From the NCBI RefSeq assembly GCF_025947365.1, contig NZ_CP110012.1:1178001-1242000 (forward strand): a DNA stretch of 64,000 nucleotides, in the 5' to 3' direction. Positions 1-8,013 of the stretch are shown piece by piece. This DNA is from Flavobacterium sp. N502540 (GTDB taxonomy: Bacteria; Bacteroidota; Bacteroidia; Flavobacteriales; Flavobacteriaceae). Within the stretch, counting starts at the first letter, position 1. The number at the start of each line of letters is the position of its first letter. Position numbers and translations under genes: made by a program. Under the pieces are notes generated by a model that saw only the letters and a program-made list of their open reading frames with translations, was not told where the DNA came from and did no database searches.

Positions 1-775
1 CTCTTGCCACCACATTCAAATCTCTGTTTCCATCTAATCTATTCGCGATCTGCCCATTGTAAACTCCAAAAGCGAAAACGCCATAATCACCTGATCCTTT
101 ATAACCGTCTTTTACCAACATTTCAAAACGTTCTCTGATTTTAGCCGGAGCCCAGTAAAAAAACATTCCTAAATCACGTTCGTTTAATATTGCACTGTTC
201 AACGCATCGTTTCGATCTAAAGTTAAACGCTGTCCACTTGACTGCATATTCTCGAAACCGTATGGTATTTTACTCTGCCCGACACGTAATCTGTACTCTC
301 TCTTCTTATCAAAAGAAAGGTCAAAATATAAATCCCGAACCTGAACAAAATTCTGAACTCCGGTTACCGGAGAACTCGCAAAATCAGGTTGAAAATAGAA
401 AAATACATTTGGATGAACCTGACCGGAAAACACTAAACGTGCACGTCTGATAAATAAACCATTGTTTGCTTTTGCATCCGGGGCAGTAGAAGTTGTCCCC
501 CATGATCTGTCGCACTGATCACACGATACTTTATCATTTGTAGAAAACAAACCATTGTATCGTATTTGTGCATAACCTCTTAAAGAAATCTTATCGTACC
601 AACGATCTTTATCCGTTTCATCATCATTCTTTTCGGATGGAGTGTCTGGCAGTTTTGCTTTGTTGATTGAATCAAGAAGACGTACTACTTCTTTTTTTAC
701 CTCTTCTTTACTTAAATCCTGTGCGTTTGATACACAAGCAATTAGCAATAGAATTGCTATTAGTCTTATTTTCAT
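1..775 (-). CDS. Phosphate-selective porin O/P family protein (3' part outside window)
   Basis: The 258 visible codons begin with a signal peptide (residues 1-18, cut near SNA/QD), a short charged linker, and then a beta-barrel start typical of the OprO/OprP family (SLRGYAQIRYNGLF, then NGLFIRRARLVFSG). The family forms outer-membrane channels, often for phosphate or polyphosphate; this function is inferred from the family. Cys85 and Cys88 form an unusual CDQC pair in the first strands. The gene runs off the left edge. The ATG at 775 is chosen because it gives a clean signal peptide and lies just downstream of a -7 box at 811-818. Three 11-bp-spaced hexamers upstream (828-855) resemble a Pho box, and a PhoR/PhoB-like pair lies next door, which supports a role in phosphate uptake. 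Confidence 0.85.
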   Translation of the reverse strand, partial: MKIRLIAILLLIACVSNAQDLSKEEVKKEVVRLLDSINKAKLPDTPSEKNDDETDKDRWYDKISLRGYAQIRYNGLFSTNDKVSCDQCDRSWGTTSTAPDAKANNGLFIRRARLVFSGQVHPNVFFYFQPDFASSPVTGVQNFVQVRDLYFDLSFDKKREYRLRVGQSKIPYGFENMQSSGQRLTLDRNDALNSAILNERDLGMFFYWAPAKIRERFEMLVKDGYKGSGDYGVFAFGVYNGQIANRLDGNRDLNVVAR

Positions 776-810
776 TCTTTTTGTTTTCTGATCCCTTAAT
801 TTTTCGAATG

Positions 811-818
811 CAAAGATC
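811..818 (-). promoter_or_regulatory. -7 promoter box of the porin gene
   Basis: GATCTTTG on the minus strand differs at one position from the Bacteroidota -7 consensus TAnnTTTG. No good TTG -33 box is present, which fits dependence on an activator bound at 828-855. The gap between its TTTG and the nearest hexamer is 13 nt, the same as in front of the TonB receptor gene. Confidence 0.55.
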
Positions 819-827
819 TGCCACCTA

Positions 828-855
828 TGTTAAGATATCATTAACAAGGTGTTAC
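828..855 (-). promoter_or_regulatory. Candidate Pho box (11-bp repeats) upstream of the porin gene
   Basis: Read on the minus strand, hexamers GTAACA (850-855), TTAATG (839-844) and TTAACA (828-833) recur at exactly 11-bp steps. This resembles the TTnACA-N5 direct repeats bound by PhoB/PhoP-type OmpR-family regulators. The same arrangement lies upstream of the TonB receptor at 3182. The binding regulator is inferred to be the product of the 2268-2951 gene. Confidence 0.5.
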
Positions 856-949
856 TATAACAAAAAGGAATTGTTGCGAAATGGTTACGTAAATTTCATT
901 AGTGTTAAAACACTAGATTTCACGGCACTTCACTTCAACAAGCTTACAA

Positions 950-2029
950 TTATTTAACTTCAGCTTTTACGGTTTTATTTGCTTTTTCAAGCGTAAAAGA
1001 AAATTCAGAACCAATTCCGAACTCACTTTCTACATATACTTTCTCTTTATGTGCTTCAATAATGTGCTTTACAATAGCCAATCCTAATCCGGAACCACCC
1101 TCTGAACGGGTTCCACTTTTATCAACTCTGTAAAAGCGTTCGAAAAGTCTCGGTATATTTTGTTTCTCAACACCTTCACCATTATCACTAATACGAATCA
1201 GTACTTTTTTCTTGGTTAGGTTAACCACTCCCACCTCAGTCAAACCACCTTCTTTACCGTACTTAATAGAGTTCACGATCAGGTTTTCCAGAACTTGCTG
1301 AATTCTGTCCTTATCTCCGCGAATGATTACTGACTTAATATTCTTGCTTTCAAAAGCCAGTTTAATTTTCTTTTTGTCGGCTTTCATCTCCAATAAATCG
1401 AAAACGTTCTGAATCAGTTCTACAATATCAAAATCACTCATGATTAAATCCAGGTCTCCTGATTCTAATTTGGTGATCATGTCCAGATCTTCAACGATAT
1501 AAATCAATCGCTCAACCCCTTTCTCAGCTCTCTTTAAATATTTTTTTCGAATGTTCTTATCTTCCATAGCACCATCCAGCAAAGTCGAAACATAACCCTG
1601 AACCGTAAACAAAGGCGTTTTCAGCTCATGCGAAACATTTCCAAGAAACTCACGTCGGTATTGCTCCCTAATCTCCAGCATTTCAATTTCCAGCTTTTTA
1701 TCGGTGGCAAACTTTTTCACCTCGCGTGAAAGCGTTTCCATATCAGTAGTTATAGGCTGATTGATAAGCGTTGTGGTCTCTAATAACGAAACCTCATCGT
1801 ATATCTTCTTGACTCTTCTGTAAATAAAACGCTCCACTCGATATTGCAAAACCAAAAATGAAAAAGCATAAATAGATATTATAAAGATTATTCCGAATGC
1901 AAATTGATACTTTAATTGATTTTTATAAAATAAAGACATCAATATCATCACAAATCCTGTTGCAAAAAGACTTATGTATAATGCTGACTTTACAGCAAAT
2001 TTGTATGTTTTTTTAAAATTAATTTTCAT
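950..2029 (-). CDS. PhoR-like membrane sensor histidine kinase
   Basis: This 359-residue kinase has two N-terminal membrane segments (about residues 13-35 and 41-61) with almost no periplasmic loop. A linker leads to a HisKA dimerisation domain with the phosphorylated His134 in the H-box (FLGNVSHELKTPL), followed by a HATPase_c domain with N-box (NLIVNSIKYG), G1 (DNGEGV) and G2 (GSGLGLAIV). The length and layout match PhoR-type kinases with little extracytoplasmic sensor. It lies downstream of, and in line with, the response regulator at 2268-2951, separated by 238 bp holding two stem-loops. The partner is therefore clear. The signal is inferred to be phosphate status from the nearby porin and the Pho-box-like repeats. 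Confidence 0.85.
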   Translation of the reverse strand: MKINFKKTYKFAVKSALYISLFATGFVMILMSLFYKNQLKYQFAFGIIFIISIYAFSFLVLQYRVERFIYRRVKKIYDEVSLLETTTLINQPITTDMETLSREVKKFATDKKLEIEMLEIREQYRREFLGNVSHELKTPLFTVQGYVSTLLDGAMEDKNIRKKYLKRAEKGVERLIYIVEDLDMITKLESGDLDLIMSDFDIVELIQNVFDLLEMKADKKKIKLAFESKNIKSVIIRGDKDRIQQVLENLIVNSIKYGKEGGLTEVGVVNLTKKKVLIRISDNGEGVEKQNIPRLFERFYRVDKSGTRSEGGSGLGLAIVKHIIEAHKEKVYVESEFGIGSEFSFTLEKANKTVKAEVK

Positions 2030-2072
2030 TGAAATTATTGAGCCATTTAGAGATTAAGAAAATTAAGTTCTG

Positions 2073-2123
2073 TTTTTGAGTTCTATTCTTGCGGGCAAAA
2101 GCAAGAAAGGAATAACTCAAAAA
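2073..2123. other. Stem-loop 1 in the regulator-kinase intergenic region
   Basis: TTTTTGAGTT (2073-2082) pairs perfectly with AACTCAAAAA (2114-2123), and TTCTTGC (2086-2092) pairs with GCAAGAA (2101-2107). There is no T-tail after the stem on the minus strand, so this is not a typical terminator of the upstream regulator gene. Confidence 0.6.
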
Positions 2124-2168
2124 CCATATAAGAAAATGAAGATTACACAAACTTCAATTCTTATATGG
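2124..2168. other. Stem-loop 2 in the regulator-kinase intergenic region
   Basis: CCATATAAGAA (2124-2134) pairs perfectly with TTCTTATATGG (2158-2168), extended by TGAAG/CTTCA inside. It directly abuts stem-loop 1, so a transcript crossing from the regulator gene to the kinase gene would carry two stacked hairpins, possibly processing or stability elements. Confidence 0.6.
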
Positions 2169-2267
2169 TTTAAATGTATTGAATATTTTAAGACAATTTG
2201 AACGATTTTAGATCCTGACTAAAGTTCTTAGCAACTTAACTTCTCAGAACCTCAGTACCTTAAAAAC

Positions 2268-2951
2268 CTAAACTTCAAATTTATAACCTACTCCTTTTAT
2301 TGTTTTAAAAAGGTCTTCTCCAATTTTTTCGCGAAGTTTTCGAATATGAACATCAATCGTTCTTCCTCCTACTACCACTTCATTTCCCCAGACTTTATCG
2401 AGAATTTCGTCTCTTTTAAAAACTTTCCCCGGTTTTGAGGCTAACAGGTAAAACAATTCAAACTCTTTTCTTGGCAAGGCAATCTCAACGTTACCTTTAA
2501 TGATCTTGTATTCTTCACGGTTAATCTCTATTCCGCCTACATTTAAAGTATCACTTACGACTTCTTGTTCTTTTAACCTTCTTAACAGAGCCTTTACTTT
2601 AGAGACCAATAATTTCGGTTTTATTGGCTTGGTAATATAATCATCTGCACCTGCATCAAAACCAGCTACTTGTGAATAATCTTCACTTCTTGCTGTAAGG
2701 AATGTTATGATAACATTATTTAATTCGGGAATTTTTCTGATGTGTTCGCAAGCTTCCATTCCATCCATTTCTGCCATCATTACATCCATAATAATCAATT
2801 CCGGCAATTCTTTCTGAGCCTTTGCAATTGCTTCTTTTCCGTTAGAGGCAGTTACAATCTGGTAGCCTTCCTGAGCAAGGTTATAGCCAACGATTTCTAA
2901 GATATCTGGTTCATCGTCAACTAGTAAAATCTTGGTTTGTGTTTTTTTCAT
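2268..2951 (-). CDS. PhoB/OmpR-family response regulator
   Basis: This 227-residue regulator has an N-terminal receiver domain (acidic pair in LLVDDEPD, phosphoacceptor Asp in IIMDVMM, conserved Lys in YITKPIK) and a C-terminal winged-helix DNA-binding domain (RTIDVHIRKLREKIG, ending TIKGVGYKFEV). The ATG at 2951 gives a normal N-terminus; the longer frame would need a TTG at 2960. The cognate kinase lies downstream on the same strand. OmpR-family regulators of this type bind direct repeats at 11-bp spacing, which is exactly what is seen at 828-855 and 3100-3138. It is transcribed divergently from the TonB receptor gene at 3182. Confidence 0.88.
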   Translation of the reverse strand: MKKTQTKILLVDDEPDILEIVGYNLAQEGYQIVTASNGKEAIAKAQKELPELIIMDVMMAEMDGMEACEHIRKIPELNNVIITFLTARSEDYSQVAGFDAGADDYITKPIKPKLLVSKVKALLRRLKEQEVVSDTLNVGGIEINREEYKIIKGNVEIALPRKEFELFYLLASKPGKVFKRDEILDKVWGNEVVVGGRTIDVHIRKLREKIGEDLFKTIKGVGYKFEV

Positions 2952-3099
2952 AAATAGCAAAAATTGAGATTTTTACATCAAATTTTCTTTATTATACATT
3001 CGATGATTTTCATTTGAGATGGTAAATATACTAATAAAACGACCGTTAAAAATTGCGGTTAACGGTAATTTAATCTGGTAACAATTTGATAATCTAAGC

Positions 3100-3138
3100 G
3101 ACACAAAAACATAACAAGTGGCTAACATGAACTTTACA
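3100..3138 (+). promoter_or_regulatory. Candidate Pho box (four 11-bp repeats) upstream of the TonB receptor
   Basis: Hexamers GACACA (3100), ATAACA (3111), CTAACA (3122) and TTTACA (3133) start at exactly 11-bp steps, all ending in ACA. They lie just upstream of a near-consensus -7 box at 3148-3155, with 13 nt between the last hexamer and the TTTG. This looks like an activator-dependent promoter bound by an OmpR/PhoB-family regulator. Confidence 0.6.
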
Positions 3139-3147
3139 CAGCGTCTT

Positions 3148-3155
3148 TTTCTTTG
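3148..3155 (+). promoter_or_regulatory. -7 promoter box of the TonB receptor gene
   Basis: TTTCTTTG, followed by CAC, is one base from the TAnnTTTG consensus and lies 26 bp before the ATG at 3182. It would give a short leader, as is usual in this group. Confidence 0.5.
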
Positions 3156-3181
3156 CACAAAAATTTAAACACAACACTGAA

Positions 3182-5956
3182 ATGAAATTCAATTTAAAAT
3201 TTCTATTTATCACATTATTCATCTGTACGATTTCGATCGCACAAAACAAAGGTACGATTTCTGGTGTATTAACCGACAAAGAAACCAACAATGAAGCCCT
3301 ACCTTTTGCAAATGTTTTATTAAAGGGAACAAACATTAGCGCAAACACTGACATTGAGGGAAAATATTCCTTAAATGTAAATCCGGGAAATTACATCATT
3401 ATTTTTAGTTTCGTTGGATATGAATCTGTAGAAAAGCCAGTTACTGTAAAAGCAAATGAAACAATCACTGTAAATCAGGTACTTTCTTCAGGAAGTTTTA
3501 CACTTAAAGATGTTGTTGTAAAATCGACAGGTGCAAGCAAGCAAAAAGAATCGGCATTACTTTTAGATCAGAAAAATGCAGTTTCCTTTAAAGCAGCTAT
3601 TGGAGCAGAGGAAATTTCAAGAAAAGGAGTTAACGACGTTGCAAATGCTGTTGCTAAAGTAAGTGGTGTTTCGAAACAGGATGACTCCGGAAATGTTTTC
3701 GTAAGAGGATTAGGAGATCGTTATAATGTAACAACTTTAAACGGACTTCCTTTACCATCAAACAATCCGGCAAACAAAAATATTTTATTGGAAATTTTCT
3801 CTACAAATATTGTAGACAATATCGGAATTAGTAAAACTTTTGAATCTCAAAATTATGCAGATTTCGGAGGAGCAAATATTGATATCAGCGCAAAAAAATT
3901 CAATGGAAAACCATTCGTTACTTTTTCAATTGGAACAGGAGCTAACACAAACGTATTAGGTCAGGATCATTTTTATTTGCAAGACGGACCTACTTATACC
4001 GGATTTAAAAAAGTTGGCGTTCCTAATGCTCCACTTCAGCCATATAGCTATGCGACAAGCTGGGACAGAAAAGAAAACAAGAATATATTAAATGCTTTCT
4101 ATACGTTATCTGCCGGTAAAAGATTTACCATAAATGACGAAAGCTCAATCGGTACTTTTGTTACTGGTTCCTTCAGCGCAAAAAATAAATATACCGAAGG
4201 ATACAGCAGAGGAGGAATTACTTCTGATGGAGATATCTTTTCTGACTTTATGAGAACGTCATACAAACATAGCACCACTACAACTGTTATGGGTACTGCT
4301 GATTATAAAATCAACAACAAAAATTCAATCTTTTTTACTTCTTTATTCTTAAATTCAAGTGATCAGGATTACAGTGAGTACGAAGGAACAAACCAGAATT
4401 TTGACGGTGGCGGAGATGCTCTTCAACAAATTTCAGGTTTTATCAAACGTGGAACTTTTGAAAGAACTCAATTAATTGTAAATCAATTAACAGGAAAAAA
4501 CAAATTCAACGATCAGTGGAATTTAAACTGGGGAGTAGGATACAGTATGTCTAACAGTTCAATTCCGGATCGTATGCAAAACTCATTTGTATACGCCCCT
4601 AATGCTAAAGATTATACATTTTTCACCAACTCTAACATCAACAATCACCGATTCTTTCAAGACTTAAAGGAAAATGAAATCGCTGCAAATATTGCATTAT
4701 CATATAATTTCAACAAAAAAAGCGATGATACGTACAAAGGAAAAATAACTGTTGGTTATTCAGGAAAGTTCAAAGATGTCGATTACAACATGGAACAATA
4801 TTCATTCTTCCCGAACAGAACTAGCATTTCTTTCCCTAAAGAAGATATTCATCACGTAGACAAGTATTTAAATCAAGCAAATTGGGGTTCCTCTTATTCA
4901 AACAGAATTAACCAAGTGTACAATGGAAATTTAGATATTAATGCTGCATTTGCAAATGTTCAGTATTCGTTAACAGATAGATTAAGTGTAATATTGGGAG
5001 CAAGATTAGAGCAATTAACTCAAAATGTTTTCTATATCACCACTACAGTTCCAAATGGTGATAATTCTAATGATTCAAAGTTTAACATTTTACCAAGTTT
5101 AATCTCGAAATACACCTTGACAGATAAGCAAAATTTAAAATTCTCTGCAAGTAAAACCTATACACTTCCTCAGTTTAAAGAAAAAGTACCAATTATTTAC
5201 GAAGATGTTGCACAGGCATACGAAGGAAACCCAAGATTATATGCTTCAACAAATTACAACTTCGATTTAGGATGGGAATTTTTCCCAAAAAGTTCAGAAT
5301 TAATCTCTGTAACTGCTTTTGGAAAAATTATTCAAAACCCAATCAACGAAATGTTTCTAAACTCTTCTTCAAATGATATTTCTTATGCAAATACAGGTGA
5401 TAAAGCTACAGTAGCCGGAGTTGAAGTAGAATTTAGAAAAGAGATTTTCGAAATTGAAAAAGACAACAACTTAAAAACAAAACTTAGTTTTGACGCAAAC
5501 GGGTCTTATTTATACACCAACCAAGACCTAAGCAATGATAAAGTAAACAACGAAAATAATTTTGGAGCAAACTTTACTTTTACTGAAAGTAAATTAACAG
5601 GAGCTTCTAATTTTTTAGCAAATGCTAACTTATCATTTTTAAATGAATACAGAGAAGGAAAGGATTTCAGCGCAACAATATCTTATTCTTATTTTTCAGA
5701 TAAATTGGCTGTTATTGGAACTTCAAGAGTAGGTAACCTGGTTGACAAAGCTGTAAACAAATTAGACTTTATCGCTAATGCAAGTTTAACTAAAAACTTA
5801 AAATTAGGTCTTATTTACAATAACATCCTGAACCCAACTTTCAAACGTGTACAAGAGCAAGGAAAAGTACCGGGAAAAGAATCTATTGGTGATATTACAG
5901 CAGTTTCATACAAAGCAGGTTCAGATTTCAGACTTACTTTAAACTACACATTCTAA
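3182..5956 (+). CDS. TonB-dependent outer-membrane receptor with N-terminal CarboxypepD-reg domain
   Basis: The 924-residue protein starts with a signal peptide (residues 1-20, before QNKGTISG). A CarboxypepD-reg-like domain follows (about 21-110; GTISGVLTDKET, FSFVGYESVEKPV). Next come a plug domain (about 130-240; VFVRGLGDRYNVTTLNGLPL) and a long barrel ending in an aromatic residue (FRLTLNYTF). It would import a ligand across the outer membrane using TonB energy. No SusD partner lies next to it. The gene is monocistronic: a strong terminator follows at 5981-6016. The Pho-box-like repeats upstream suggest induction on phosphate starvation, so an organophosphate or phosphate-complex substrate is likely but unproven. 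Confidence 0.88.
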   Translation: MKFNLKFLFITLFICTISIAQNKGTISGVLTDKETNNEALPFANVLLKGTNISANTDIEGKYSLNVNPGNYIIIFSFVGYESVEKPVTVKANETITVNQVLSSGSFTLKDVVVKSTGASKQKESALLLDQKNAVSFKAAIGAEEISRKGVNDVANAVAKVSGVSKQDDSGNVFVRGLGDRYNVTTLNGLPLPSNNPANKNILLEIFSTNIVDNIGISKTFESQNYADFGGANIDISAKKFNGKPFVTFSIGTGANTNVLGQDHFYLQDGPTYTGFKKVGVPNAPLQPYSYATSWDRKENKNILNAFYTLSAGKRFTINDESSIGTFVTGSFSAKNKYTEGYSRGGITSDGDIFSDFMRTSYKHSTTTTVMGTADYKINNKNSIFFTSLFLNSSDQDYSEYEGTNQNFDGGGDALQQISGFIKRGTFERTQLIVNQLTGKNKFNDQWNLNWGVGYSMSNSSIPDRMQNSFVYAPNAKDYTFFTNSNINNHRFFQDLKENEIAANIALSYNFNKKSDDTYKGKITVGYSGKFKDVDYNMEQYSFFPNRTSISFPKEDIHHVDKYLNQANWGSSYSNRINQVYNGNLDINAAFANVQYSLTDRLSVILGARLEQLTQNVFYITTTVPNGDNSNDSKFNILPSLISKYTLTDKQNLKFSASKTYTLPQFKEKVPIIYEDVAQAYEGNPRLYASTNYNFDLGWEFFPKSSELISVTAFGKIIQNPINEMFLNSSSNDISYANTGDKATVAGVEVEFRKEIFEIEKDNNLKTKLSFDANGSYLYTNQDLSNDKVNNENNFGANFTFTESKLTGASNFLANANLSFLNEYREGKDFSATISYSYFSDKLAVIGTSRVGNLVDKAVNKLDFIANASLTKNLKLGLIYNNILNPTFKRVQEQGKVPGKESIGDITAVSYKAGSDFRLTLNYTF

Positions 5957-5980
5957 AAGAAAGTAAACCCATAAATACTC

Positions 5981-6016
5981 AAAAGGTGATTAGCTACTAC
6001 TAATCACCTTTTTTTT
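5981..6016 (+). terminator. Rho-independent terminator after the TonB receptor gene
   Basis: AAGGTGATTAG (5983-5993) pairs with CTAATCACCTT (6000-6010), followed by a T run. Confidence 0.9.
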
Positions 6017-6029
6017 ATTAACCAGACCC

Positions 6030-6046
6030 AATGTAAACTTTACATT
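6030..6046. promoter_or_regulatory. 17-bp palindrome upstream of the lipoprotein gene
   Basis: AATGTAAACTTTACATT is a perfect inverted repeat centred on C6038. Its right half (AACTTTACA) and the following AGCGTCTTT match the sequence at 3131-3149 upstream of the TonB receptor. It may be an operator or a Pho-type half-site; the 11-bp periodicity is weak here. Confidence 0.45.
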
Positions 6047-6164
6047 AAGCGTCTTTGTTTTTTGCCTAGTATCCTTAATATATTATTAATAAGGCCTTAA
6101 CTCAACAAACACATCTGTTCATTTACTTTGCCATGAATAATTAAAACAATAAAACACAACAACA

Positions 6165-7298
6165 ATGAAAAAATCATTATTTGCAATGGCTGCAATATTA
6201 GGACTTGCTTTAACAAGCTGTAGTTCTGACGACAACAATAAAAAGAACGAAAACACAAGTACTTTTGTATTGAAAGTTGACGATTTACAAGGAAACATTA
6301 ATGATGGTACTGTAACTTTAGACCCAACTAAAACTTACACTTTAACTGGAGGTTTAGTTGTTAAAGGTGGAGCTACTTTGATTATTCCTGCTGGAACTAC
6401 AATTAAAAGTTCTGCTACTGCACCAGCTACATCTTTATTTATTGCTGTAGAAAGAAACGCTAAAATCAACATCAACGGTACTGCCGCTAAACCAGTAATT
6501 ATGACATCTGGAAAAGCTACACCTGCTCAAAGTGACTGGGGTGGATTAATTATCGCTGGTAATGGTAAAGTAAACACTGGAGATAACGGTACAACTGAAG
6601 TTGGTGGTTTAAGCTACGGAGGTAATGATAATGCAGATTCTTCTGGAAATATCAACTTCTTAAAAATATCTTATACAGGTTCTAAATATACTGCTGAAAA
6701 AGAATACAATGGAGTTTCTTTCTTCGGAGTAGGTTCTGGAACTGTAGTATCTGACATCTACACTTTTGAAAGTGGTGATGACGGTATCGAGTTTTTTGGT
6801 GGAGCTGTAAACGCTACTAACCTTACAATCATTAACTCTTATGATGATTCATTAGATTTTGCTGACGGATGGGTAGGTACTGCTACAAACGTTTACATTA
6901 AAGGTGTTACTAAAGCTGGTGTTGAAGGATCTACAAACGCAAAAGATCCAAGTGGAGCTGTTCCAATGACTAACGCTAAAATCGTTAATATCTCTATCGT
7001 TAAAGGTGACGCTGCTTTCTTAGCAGACGAAAAAGCAATCAACTACAAAGAAGGTGGTGGAAAACAAGCTTACACAAACTTATATGTTGCTAACGGAATG
7101 CCTGCAGACCTTGCTAAATTGTCTACTGATGCTGGTGCAACTGCAAACATTGCTGCTGGTAACTTTACGATCGCAAACTATACTTTTGGAGCTTCTGTAA
7201 CTAATTTAGCTGGTCCTAAATTATCAGGAACTACAACAGGTGCAGTTGGTGCTGGTGCTGGTGCTGACTTACCAAGTTGGGCTAACTGGACTAAGTAA
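6165..7298 (+). CDS. Surface lipoprotein with probable right-handed beta-helix fold
   Basis: The 377-residue protein has a lipoprotein signal (MKKSLFAMAAILGLALTSC, lipid-anchored Cys19) followed by SSDD, a flavobacterial export-type sequence. The rest is rich in Gly, Ala, Thr and Val with repeated short strands (GGLVVKGGATLIIPAGTTIK, WGGLIIAGNGKVN), typical of parallel beta-helix or polymer-forming repeats. Some flavobacterial homologues are labelled multidrug transporter, which the sequence does not support. It has no catalytic motif that I recognise and no T9SS C-terminal domain. Codon choice (GCT, GGT, GTT) looks like that of a highly expressed gene. It has its own promoter region and a terminator on each side. 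Its place after the TonB receptor, with a shared upstream block, suggests joint induction. Confidence 0.7.
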   Translation: MKKSLFAMAAILGLALTSCSSDDNNKKNENTSTFVLKVDDLQGNINDGTVTLDPTKTYTLTGGLVVKGGATLIIPAGTTIKSSATAPATSLFIAVERNAKININGTAAKPVIMTSGKATPAQSDWGGLIIAGNGKVNTGDNGTTEVGGLSYGGNDNADSSGNINFLKISYTGSKYTAEKEYNGVSFFGVGSGTVVSDIYTFESGDDGIEFFGGAVNATNLTIINSYDDSLDFADGWVGTATNVYIKGVTKAGVEGSTNAKDPSGAVPMTNAKIVNISIVKGDAAFLADEKAINYKEGGGKQAYTNLYVANGMPADLAKLSTDAGATANIAAGNFTIANYTFGASVTNLAGPKLSGTTTGAVGAGAGADLPSWANWTK

Positions 7299-7320
7299 TT
7301 AAATACAAAAATTAAAAATG

Positions 7321-7355
7321 AAGCTGCCTGAATTTAATTTCAGGCAGCTTTTTTT
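7321..7355 (+). terminator. Terminator after the beta-helix lipoprotein gene
   Basis: AAGCTGCCTGAA pairs with TTCAGGCAGCTT, followed by seven T. Confidence 0.9.
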
Positions 7356-7450
7356 ATCGCATTAAATTCCTAAATATTTACGACACACTTCTATAATCGA
7401 TAATTAATCAGTAGTAGCTGATTTTTAATTACTTCGAGCATAAACTGTTA

Positions 7451-7483
7451 AAAACATCCTAAAATTTTAGGATGTTTTTTTTT
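7451..7483 (+). terminator. Second hairpin with T-run before the T9SS protein gene
   Basis: AAACATCCTAAAATTTTAGG forms the left part of a near-perfect palindrome ending in GATGTTTTTTTTT. It lies 95 bp after the previous terminator with no ORF between, so it is either a backup terminator or the end of a short non-coding transcript. Confidence 0.6.
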
Positions 7484-7535
7484 GGTGCAATTTTTGTACT
7501 TTTTTTTGTATATTTACAGTAACCAAAATAACGCG

Positions 7536-7874
7536 ATGGCAAAAAATTACTTTTATATTACTTTCTTATTGGCTTTTTTCTTTACTGTAAGTGCCTCAGC
7601 ACAAGACAGTAAGCAATTACCAAAACCTCAACAGGTAGCAACCATTGAGGGTCTAAGCTTGTACCCTAACCCCGTAACCGGTGGAAAAGTAACCATCTCC
7701 TCTAAAAATGATTTAGAAAAAGAGATTATCATCTTTGATGTTCTGGGTAAAAAGGTACTTCAAACACATTTAAGTTCTCGAGAATTAAACGTTTCTGATC
7801 TGGTTCCAGGCGTTTACATCATCAAAATAAGCGAAGAAAATGCTTCGGCAACACGAAAACTCATTATTCGATAA
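7536..7874 (+). CDS. Short T9SS type A sorting-domain protein
   Basis: This 112-residue protein has a signal peptide (residues 1-20; FFFTVSASAQDS) and then almost at once a type A T9SS C-terminal domain (LYPNPVTGGKVTI, IIIFDVLGKKVL, LVPGVYIIKI, ending TRKLIIR). It is essentially a signal peptide joined to a secretion tag with about 20 residues of cargo. Such minimal proteins occur in flavobacteria and their function is unknown. The ATG at 7536 is chosen over an upstream in-frame codon at 7482 because it starts a proper signal peptide. A terminator follows directly. Confidence 0.8.
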   Translation: MAKNYFYITFLLAFFFTVSASAQDSKQLPKPQQVATIEGLSLYPNPVTGGKVTISSKNDLEKEIIIFDVLGKKVLQTHLSSRELNVSDLVPGVYIIKISEENASATRKLIIR

Positions 7875-7879
7875 AACAC

Positions 7880-7909
7880 AAAAGCTCTAATGAAAATTGG
7901 AGCTTTTTT
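7880..7909 (+). terminator. Terminator after the T9SS-domain gene
   Basis: AAAGCTC-T-AAT pairs with ATT-G-GAGCTTT around a GAAA loop, followed by T residues. Confidence 0.8.
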
Positions 7910-7923
7910 AGTTTTCAGTCGCG

Positions 7924-7976
7924 GTCACAGTTTTCAGTTTCTGCGAAACCCTAAAATGATAACTGAAAACTGTGAC
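7924..7976. repeat. 16-bp perfect inverted repeat
   Basis: GTCACAGTTTTCAGTT (7924-7939) and AACTGAAAACTGTGAC (7961-7976) are exact complements around a 21-nt loop. There is no T-tail. It sits between the T9SS gene terminator and the promoter at 7993, and looks like dispersed intergenic repeat DNA. Confidence 0.75.
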
Positions 7977-7992
7977 TGAATACTAAAAACAA

Positions 7993-8000
7993 TATCTTTG
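7993..8000 (+). promoter_or_regulatory. -7 promoter box of the acyl-protein synthetase gene
   Basis: TATCTTTG is a perfect TAnnTTTG match only 14 nt before the TTG start at 8014. It supports that start and a very short leader. Confidence 0.7.
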
Positions 8001-8013
8001 CACAAAAAAAGTT

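Noticed and set aside
190..450. 86-residue plus-strand ORF
   Set aside because: It is antisense to the porin O/P gene, which reads cleanly from a signal peptide to the window edge.
6165..7298. Multidrug transporter
   Set aside because: There is no membrane helix beyond the lipoprotein signal; the sequence is beta-helix-like.
7451..7483. Riboswitch before the T9SS gene
   Set aside because: It is a simple palindrome with T-run and no conserved aptamer features.
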